From an uncultured Eubacterium sp. (GTDB lineage Bacteria > Bacillota > Clostridia > Lachnospirales > Lachnospiraceae): a stretch of 45,709 nucleotides of DNA. Below are positions 40,204-45,709 of the stretch, piece after piece. The stretch's first letter is position 1, and the number at the start of each line of letters is the position of its first letter. Both the position numbers and the translations under genes were made by a program. A model generated the notes under the pieces. It worked only from the letters and a program-made list of their open reading frames with translations, was not told the DNA's origin and did not search any database. The DNA is taken from NCBI GenBank assembly GCA_947178105.1, contig CAMWXD010000033.1, forward strand, positions 1 to 45,709. Reading direction: 5' to 3'.

Positions 40204-42321
40204 CTATACCTCCAACTGCCTTTTGACCGTCCTTACTGTCCGTCGGTACACGCCGTAAATCAGCCCTCCAATCAGCAAAAGAATCCCCAGGCAGACAAGC
40301 ATTGCAATTCCCTCATAGGACGTCACCTTTCCGTCATTAGCGTATAAAATTCCGACAAACAGCAGATACATCGTTCCCATGCCAACCCATGCTGGTACCC
40401 GAAATACCCGGCTGCACTGGCGTTTCACTTCTTTTGTTAAAAACGCGGAGGATGCGCCAAGCTTTTTTAAGTCTTCAAATAAATAGCGGTTATGCAAAAC
40501 AATCGTCTGGCAGCGCGTATAGCAGATAATCAGCGCTGTCGTAAGGCATACGATAAAAATAAACAAAAACATCATATACAATACGCCCATCATACGCAGA
40601 TGGTCGTTCATCAGCAAAATACGGAAGCTTGGATGGAACATCCAGCCCGTCTTAAATGCCATGACGTCCCTTTGCTCATAGCGGATCATCGAATTCAGAT
40701 CGGATGTATCCAGCCAATATTCCTCACCCTGCTGGCTGGCACGCAGTTTTCTGACCCTGTCATAGTCCTCGATCTGTTCGCAGCTTTCATCAAAGCAGTC
40801 TACAAACAGATCGTAGAGCCTGCCCGCAAATGCATAGGAATCCTGCCCATCTGCGTTAAACAGCACAATATGCCCCATCCATTCTGCTGTAAGCCCCTGC
40901 TTCATCACCTCATAATCCGCATTGTCCAGTACAAACCAGCCCATTCTGCCTGTAAACAGTCCAAAATGTACATATCCGGCAAAGGCTGTCTCTATATGTG
41001 CGCCTGTCACGATGTTTGTCAAATCCTTCGATGCCGTGTTTACAAAAATATTTGCTTCCTCTTCATCTGTAACATACTTATACGTTCCTGGCGACACATC
41101 CTCGTTCTGTCCGGTCAGCGCGCAATACGCATCTTCGGAAAGAACTCTGACTTCCTGATTCATCGTCTCATATTCCACATGAAAATGGCTGCCCTCGTCC
41201 TCAACCTCATCTGTACCCCCGGATGCCAGGTTCAGGTATTCCCCTTCACTCCAGTCTTTTATGGACAGCCCGTATTCCTGTGCGAGCTTTCTCACGTCCT
41301 CCTCACCAAAAACATCCTGGTCAAGACGATAATGATAAAAATAATCATATGGGTAAGCTGCAATTTTAAGTATACTGGAAATACTGCTCGCAGGAATATA
41401 AAACATGGCAAAGGAAGCCCCTGCAATCAAAAGCGTAATAACCAGCATGTTGTTCACCGTCTGCTTTGCTTGCAGCTTCATCATCCCACGGGTAATGACA
41501 TTTTGATACGGGTCTTTTTTTCTGATCCCCCAGCCATACACTACCGTATGGAGCATCATCATGTACAGCCCTGGAAATACCGGCAAATATAACAAGCTGA
41601 CCCAGGACGGGCTGTACATGCTGAACAAGGTTTCCCACAGAGACGGGGCACTGTAGCCCAGAACCGCTCCGGCAAGCACCAGTGCCGCTCCCACAGGCCC
41701 ACACCAGCGCCCCAGTTCCTTCACTGGCTCGTTCAGGTGCTCCTCCCGGATCACTTCTATAATATTTGTCCTCTGCAAATACCGCCACGCACACAGGCAT
41801 GCAACTCCAACAACCAGGACAAAAAATGCTGCCGAGATAAACAGGCACCGATAATCCAGCGACAGTACCATCTCCGAGCTGTCCACCAGCACCAGGCGAA
41901 ACAGTCCCCATAGCAGCCACACAAACGGAAATCCTGCCAGGATGCCAGAAACGGCAGACAGGCTGCTTAACAGCAGGACTTCCCGCATCATCCCAGGCAT
42001 CAGCCGTTTTTTGGAAGCCCCAAGCGCCATCAGGACACCAATCTGCTTGGATTTGTGCCGAAAGAAAAGCCCTGCCGCATAGACTGTAAACACCACACAT
42101 CCTGCCAGTGTCAATACAAAAATCATATACATCTGCTTTCTGCTGTCCCCGCCTTTTGGAAATGCGGCCTGCACCGTCTGTGACAGCATCAGCACCGCAT
42201 AAGCAGTAATAATCATAAGCGCGACAAAATTACTGAACAGATACAGGTACGCCTGCTTTCTGCCCGCCTTTTGCAATTTCTGCTCGATCCCTTTCATTGT
42301 AAATAACTGTTCCACTGCCAT
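40204..42321 (-). CDS. BceB-like ABC transporter permease
   Basis: A 705-residue permease with about ten transmembrane helices: TM1 near 25-50, FtsX-type clusters (~70-240 and ~280-310), and a ~200-residue extracellular domain (~330-530) between helices 7 and 8, followed by the last three helices. The one-large-loop layout is that of BceB-type peptide-antibiotic resistance transporters. It follows its ATPase by 11 bases. Confidence 0.85.
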   Translation of the reverse strand: MAVEQLFTMKGIEQKLQKAGRKQAYLYLFSNFVALMIITAYAVLMLSQTVQAAFPKGGDSRKQMYMIFVLTLAGCVVFTVYAAGLFFRHKSKQIGVLMALGASKKRLMPGMMREVLLLSSLSAVSGILAGFPFVWLLWGLFRLVLVDSSEMVLSLDYRCLFISAAFFVLVVGVACLCAWRYLQRTNIIEVIREEHLNEPVKELGRWCGPVGAALVLAGAVLGYSAPSLWETLFSMYSPSWVSLLYLPVFPGLYMMMLHTVVYGWGIRKKDPYQNVITRGMMKLQAKQTVNNMLVITLLIAGASFAMFYIPASSISSILKIAAYPYDYFYHYRLDQDVFGEEDVRKLAQEYGLSIKDWSEGEYLNLASGGTDEVEDEGSHFHVEYETMNQEVRVLSEDAYCALTGQNEDVSPGTYKYVTDEEEANIFVNTASKDLTNIVTGAHIETAFAGYVHFGLFTGRMGWFVLDNADYEVMKQGLTAEWMGHIVLFNADGQDSYAFAGRLYDLFVDCFDESCEQIEDYDRVRKLRASQQGEEYWLDTSDLNSMIRYEQRDVMAFKTGWMFHPSFRILLMNDHLRMMGVLYMMFLFIFIVCLTTALIICYTRCQTIVLHNRYLFEDLKKLGASSAFLTKEVKRQCSRVFRVPAWVGMGTMYLLFVGILYANDGKVTSYEGIAMLVCLGILLLIGGLIYGVYRRTVRTVKRQLEV

Positions 42322-42332
42322 CCCTCCCTGTT

Positions 42333-43070
42333 TTACTCACTCATCTCCCGGATGACTCCCAGCAGGCTTTCCTGCATCTGTTCCCGGCTTCCTTTCTTTT
42401 CAAGCTGCCGGTACAGCATCCCGTCCTTGAGCAAAATCACCCGGTCACAAAAGGACGCCGCAAAGCTGTCATGCGTGACCATAAAAATCGTCGCCTGCAT
42501 CTGTTCCTTTGCTTCCAAAAATGTGTCGATCACTGTACGAGAAGATTTGGAGTCCAGATTTCCAGTCGGTTCGTCGGCAAGAATCACCATTGGATTGTTG
42601 ATCATGCTGCGTGCAACTGCCGCCCTTTGTTTTTCTCCGCCAGATATTTCCGCCGGATATTTTTCCAAAATATGCGCGATCCCAAAAAGCTTTGCCAGTT
42701 TTTCCGCAAGCTGCACCGCATCCTTGCCGACCTTTCCTTGAATCACACGCGGCACCAGTATATTTTCACGGATCGTAAGCCCATCCAGCAGCATAAAATC
42801 CTGAAACACAAATCCCAGCTTTGTATTGCGTATTTGTGCCAGGCGCTCCTCTTTCTGCCCCGCAAGCTTTGTGCCTCCTACTGTGATGCTCCCTTTGTCA
42901 AAAGGGATATAGCAGGAGATACAGTTTAAAAGCGTCGTCTTGCCGGATCCTGACGGGCCCATCACAGCTGTAAATTCCCCCTGTGCAACATGGAGGTCGA
43001 TGCCGTTTAATACTTGGTATTTGTTTTTGCCAACTTCATAAGATTTGTAAAGATTTTTCACATATAACAT
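42333..43070 (-). CDS. BceA-like ABC transporter ATPase
   Basis: A ~245-residue ATPase: Walker A GPSGSGKTT (~38-46), FQDFMLLDGL, signature ISGGEKQRAAVARSM, Walker B VILADEPTGNLDS, VTHDS. The start at 43070 is preceded by AAAGGCGG with 7 bases spacing; reading frames further upstream have no ribosome site and run through the divergent promoter region. It lies head-to-head with the LytTR regulator gene. Confidence 0.9.
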   Translation of the reverse strand: MLYVKNLYKSYEVGKNKYQVLNGIDLHVAQGEFTAVMGPSGSGKTTLLNCISCYIPFDKGSITVGGTKLAGQKEERLAQIRNTKLGFVFQDFMLLDGLTIRENILVPRVIQGKVGKDAVQLAEKLAKLFGIAHILEKYPAEISGGEKQRAAVARSMINNPMVILADEPTGNLDSKSSRTVIDTFLEAKEQMQATIFMVTHDSFAASFCDRVILLKDGMLYRQLEKKGSREQMQESLLGVIREMSE

Positions 43071-43245
43071 ATTGTTTCCGCCTTTCTTTGTAATAAGGGG
43101 AGGTACAAAAACTGTACGGTTCCTGTCTAATATCTTAGCACAAAAAAATTGCGGCGATTTACGGGATGTAACAGATGGATGGATAGATGTCATTTTTGCA
43201 GGATACATGCGGGCTTTGTAATGTTTGCCCTTTTTTTCGTAAAGT

Positions 43246-43274
43246 TTGGCATAAAAACTGTAAAATAATATGAG
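43246..43274 (+). promoter_or_regulatory. Candidate promoter of the LytTR/GHKL operon
   Basis: TTGGCA (43246-43251), 17-base spacer, TATGAG (43269-43274). The -35 box is good, the -10 box weaker. The regulator's ATG lies about 76 bases downstream of the expected start. The rest of 43071-43356 shows no gene. Confidence 0.45.
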
Positions 43275-43356
43275 AAATTTTATAGAAAATATGGTAAACT
43301 TATTTTCAAAAGAGCGAAACATTTCAAAAATAAATTTCAGAAAGGAAGAACAGCCT

Positions 43357-44073
43357 ATGCTCAGAATTGCACTGTGTGACGATGAATCGTATGCAAGAGA
43401 CGCGCTGCGGATCCAATTAGAAAAACTGTTAATCGAAGATGTCGAAGACATTGTATACGAATTTTCATCCGGCACCAATGCCGTTTCCTGGTTCCAGAAG
43501 CATCCAGGTGAAATTGACCTGCTTTTTCTGGACATTGAAATGCGCGGCTTAAGCGGTATGGAAACAGCGGCAAAAATCCGCCAGTTCGACCAAAACCTGA
43601 TCCTTGTTTTTGTAACCGGATATTCTGATTATGTATTCGACGGCTATCAGGTAAACGCGCTGGATTATCTTTTAAAGCCTGTTTCCGTTCCAAAGCTTGC
43701 CGGGCTGTTAAAGCGGGTGCGTGCCAAACTGCATACAGAAGATGAGCAGTCTTTTCTCTTAAAAAACATGGACGGCACCTGGCGTTTCCGTTTTCGCGAT
43801 ATTTTGTATTTTTATTCAGACAGGCGGCGTGTAATTTTGGCTGCCAGAAGCGGAGAATACCCATTTTATGCAAAATTAGACGTCGTAGAAGCGCAGCTTG
43901 CCCCGTATTTTATCCGCATCCACCAGCGCTATCTTGTCAATCCGGCAAACGTTGACCAAATCGGAAAAGAATCTGTCACCATCGGCACAACGAAGCTGCC
44001 ATGCAGCAGGAAATACCGTGAAACGGCTGTTAGCAAAATTGCCAGAGCAATGATGGGAGGCACTTTATCATGA
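43357..44073 (+). CDS. LytTR-family response regulator
   Basis: A 238-residue regulator of the AgrA/NatR type. Receiver: CDDE (7-10), phosphoacceptor D59 in LLFLDIEMRGLSGME, Lys in YLLKPVSVPKL. The LytTR DNA-binding domain spans ~135-235 (DILYFYSDRRRVIL, FIRIHQRYLVNPANVDQIG). Start at 43357 has AAAGGA 9-10 bases upstream; the ATG at 43270 is within the promoter. The kinase gene overlaps by ATGA. Probably controls the divergent BceAB-like genes. Confidence 0.9.
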   Translation: MLRIALCDDESYARDALRIQLEKLLIEDVEDIVYEFSSGTNAVSWFQKHPGEIDLLFLDIEMRGLSGMETAAKIRQFDQNLILVFVTGYSDYVFDGYQVNALDYLLKPVSVPKLAGLLKRVRAKLHTEDEQSFLLKNMDGTWRFRFRDILYFYSDRRRVILAARSGEYPFYAKLDVVEAQLAPYFIRIHQRYLVNPANVDQIGKESVTIGTTKLPCSRKYRETAVSKIARAMMGGTLS

Positions 44074-45416
44074 CTGCGTTTGTATCTGATTGTATTTGGG
44101 CGTGTACGTCTGTCATAAGCGTATTGCCCATTATGCACGCATTGGAAGCTCTGATCACTGTCAGTACACAGCGTAAAAAACGATGCCTGCTGTATGTGAA
44201 CTGCTGGCTGCTAAGCATCACCCCTATCCTGCTTGGTGACATTGTAAACCTGCTGGTACTCACTTCCTGTTTTCTTGTGTCCGTCCTTTATGCGTGCGAA
44301 GGCAGTTTATGGAAAAGGCTTGCGGTCAGCACACTTTATGCCAGCACCTTTTTTTCATTTAATGCCCTGCGCGACAATTATTTGAAACCTTATTTTTTTC
44401 CAAAAATGTATTTTGTAGTAACGTTCCCTGCTGATATTGTTTCTCTCTTGCAGATTCAGCTATTTACAAATACCATCAGCCTTCTGTTTGCCCTGCTTTT
44501 ATATGCGGGCATAAAAAAATTTGCACCGGAAAAAAGCTATACCCTTTCTGACAGTCTTTGGAAGCTACTTTTACTGCTTACAGCAACCCCTTTTGGCACG
44601 ATACTGAGCATCTTCCTGTTTTTTGACGGCAATACGGCTATTTCCGTATACACGCTGGAACACAGCAGCCTGTACATGTGCGTGTTTATTATTACCCTGC
44701 TGTCTTTTACCAGCCTGCTCTGGTGCATCCGTGTCCTTGCCAGGCAGCAGGCACTGGAACGTCAAAACAGCTTGATGGAAATAAACCGCAAATACTATGA
44801 AGCAATGGAGCAGCAGCATTTTGAGATCCGGCGCTTAAAACACGACCTCGCTAACCATTTGCAGGTATTGTCCGCACTTCCTGCCAGCCAGCAGGCAGAA
44901 TATATCCAGACTCTTGAGCACATAACGGCAGGAATGCAGCCGCTTTCCTACTGCGGCGACGCTACCGTCAATGCCGTCCTGTCCGTGAAAAAAGCAGCAA
45001 TGGATCGATACCGCATCCGCAGCGAGATATCGATTAAGATTCCGGCGGAGCTGCCGTTTGGCAAGACAGATATCTGCGCCCTGTATGCAAACGCCATCGA
45101 TAATGCGATCGAAGCGTGCAGAAAGCTGAAGGAATCAGACCGAACAATCCTGATACAAAGCAAAACACAAAAAGGGCTGTTCTGCCTAAAGGTTCAAAAT
45201 CCGGTTTCTGATTTTGCTATCACGCCGGCACATTCCGCAGTACAAACCCTGAAAAACCTTCCGCCCACCTCCAAGCCCGACAAAAACAACCATGGATTTG
45301 GGCTGAAAAGCATCCACGAGATTGTATCAAAATATGACGGCGAGCTTGAATTACAGTCTGTAGGCGGAATGTTTGAGCTGTTTTTATATATCCCTTTGCC
45401 AGACAGAATCTTTTGA
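44070..45416 (+). CDS. GHKL-family sensor histidine kinase (AgrC/NatK-like)
   Basis: A 448-residue kinase with about six N-terminal transmembrane helices (~5-220) as receptor, a coiled-coil linker (RQQALERQNSLMEINRKYYEAMEQQ), the His box RLKHDLANHLQV (H258) and a GHKL ATPase with ALYANAIDNAIEACR (N box) and NHGFGLKSIHEIV (G box). Membrane-rich N-termini of this kind detect peptides or membrane state. GGGAGG lies upstream. It closes the plus-strand operon, followed by the terminator at 45429. Confidence 0.9.
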   Translation: MTAFVSDCIWACTSVISVLPIMHALEALITVSTQRKKRCLLYVNCWLLSITPILLGDIVNLLVLTSCFLVSVLYACEGSLWKRLAVSTLYASTFFSFNALRDNYLKPYFFPKMYFVVTFPADIVSLLQIQLFTNTISLLFALLLYAGIKKFAPEKSYTLSDSLWKLLLLLTATPFGTILSIFLFFDGNTAISVYTLEHSSLYMCVFIITLLSFTSLLWCIRVLARQQALERQNSLMEINRKYYEAMEQQHFEIRRLKHDLANHLQVLSALPASQQAEYIQTLEHITAGMQPLSYCGDATVNAVLSVKKAAMDRYRIRSEISIKIPAELPFGKTDICALYANAIDNAIEACRKLKESDRTILIQSKTQKGLFCLKVQNPVSDFAITPAHSAVQTLKNLPPTSKPDKNNHGFGLKSIHEIVSKYDGELELQSVGGMFELFLYIPLPDRIF

Positions 45417-45428
45417 AGCCCTAACGAA

Positions 45429-45464
45429 AGCAGCATTTTGATTTTATCAGAATGCTGCTCTTTT
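45429..45464. terminator. Bidirectional terminator
   Basis: AGCAGCATTTTGA (45429-45441) pairs with TCAGAATGCTGCT (45447-45459), 13 bp with one G-U pair, followed by CTTTT. It ends the LytTR/GHKL operon and probably also the minus-strand gene at 45507. Confidence 0.8.
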
Positions 45465-45506
45465 CGCGTGAACAAGACTCCCCTTTAAAGTACGCGCCTT
45501 TACCGC

Positions 45507-45709
45507 CTACATCAGTGCCTTTTCCTTTGCCTGTTCATACCTTTGCAGCATTTTTCTCGCTTCCGCGGCCCCGCATCCTGTTTCCGCCATAATATCCTCT
45601 ATAATTACTTCATCACTGAACTTATGCCGCCGCCCGCTCTTTATAATTCCTTCCGCACGCCCTTCTGCGCGTCCCTCTGCACGCCCTTCTGCGCGCCCTT
45701 CGCGCCTTG
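45507..45709 (-). CDS. C-terminal part of an Rpn/YhgA-like protein (cut by window edge)
   Basis: The minus-strand frame ends with TAG at 45509-45507 and is open to the window's right edge. It begins with four RAEG repeats from 12-bp units, then GIIKSGRRHKFSDEVIIEDIMAETGCGAAEARKMLQRYEQAKEKAL. Such EGRAEG tails close many Rpn-family (recombination-promoting nuclease/transposase-like PD-(D/E)XK) proteins in Clostridia. The catalytic part is out of view, so the family is inferred. The repeat length is expected to vary between strains. Confidence 0.55.
   Translation of the reverse strand, partial: RREGRAEGRAEGRAEGRAEGIIKSGRRHKFSDEVIIEDIMAETGCGAAEARKMLQRYEQAKEKALM

Noticed and set aside
40492..41592. 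366-codon plus-strand open frame
   Set aside because: It is antisense to the BceB-like permease, has biased composition and no start signal.

Overview
The window looks like a chromosomal segment of a Gram-positive, low-to-mid GC gut-type Clostridia (Lachnospiraceae-like). This rests on strong AGGAGG-type ribosome-binding sites, consensus sigma-A promoters, tRNA genes without encoded CCA, LytTR/GHKL and BceAB-like modules, and a mix of housekeeping genes. The genus cannot be fixed from sequence alone. Almost everything is on the minus strand, in long, tightly packed operons.

Layout. 1-150: three and a half 19-bp tandem repeats. 333-492: tRNA-Gly and tRNA-Pro. 542-5894: a ~5.1 kb AT-rich island bounded by a ~134-bp direct repeat. 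The repeat is the 3' end of the YfcE-type phosphodiesterase gene plus the -35 box of the tRNA promoter. The island holds an IS1634-like transposase remnant, a chimeric hypothetical, a small XRE regulator with a partner, and a compact restriction-modification pair (methylase-specificity fusion plus PD-(D/E)XK nuclease). 5784-11483: operon of rRNA methyltransferase, papain-like protease, cell-wall amidase, RdgB, phosphodiesterase, and an upstream rhodanese. 11616-16667: Asn-rich small protein, hypotheticals, NudC-type Nudix hydrolase, thymidylate kinase and an O-antigen-ligase-like membrane protein.

16778-33176 is the most interesting part: one ~16 kb minus-strand operon with a consensus promoter at its start and a clean terminator at its end. 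It encodes what appears to be a contractile injection system: sheath, Hcp-like tube, two FHA-type proteins (one with membrane segments), two degenerate PP2C-like proteins (one membrane-anchored with TPRs), three unrecognised probable baseplate or fibre proteins, an Hsp70/SrfB-like ATPase, a PAAR-like DUF4280 tip, a DcrB-like probable chaperone, a VgrG-like spike, a HINT-domain polymorphic toxin and an overlapping probable immunity gene. No ClpV-type AAA+ ATPase and no TssJLM complex are present, so it is neither canonical type VI secretion nor a simple phage tail. A pentapeptide-repeat gene and a possible immunity-like gene are divergently placed.

35022-45416: two FtsX-family ABC transporter modules, one with an OmpR/HisKA two-component system and one divergent from a LytTR/GHKL pair, probably peptide-stress sensing and detoxification. 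The window ends inside a gene whose C-terminus has RAEG repeats (Rpn/YhgA-like tail).
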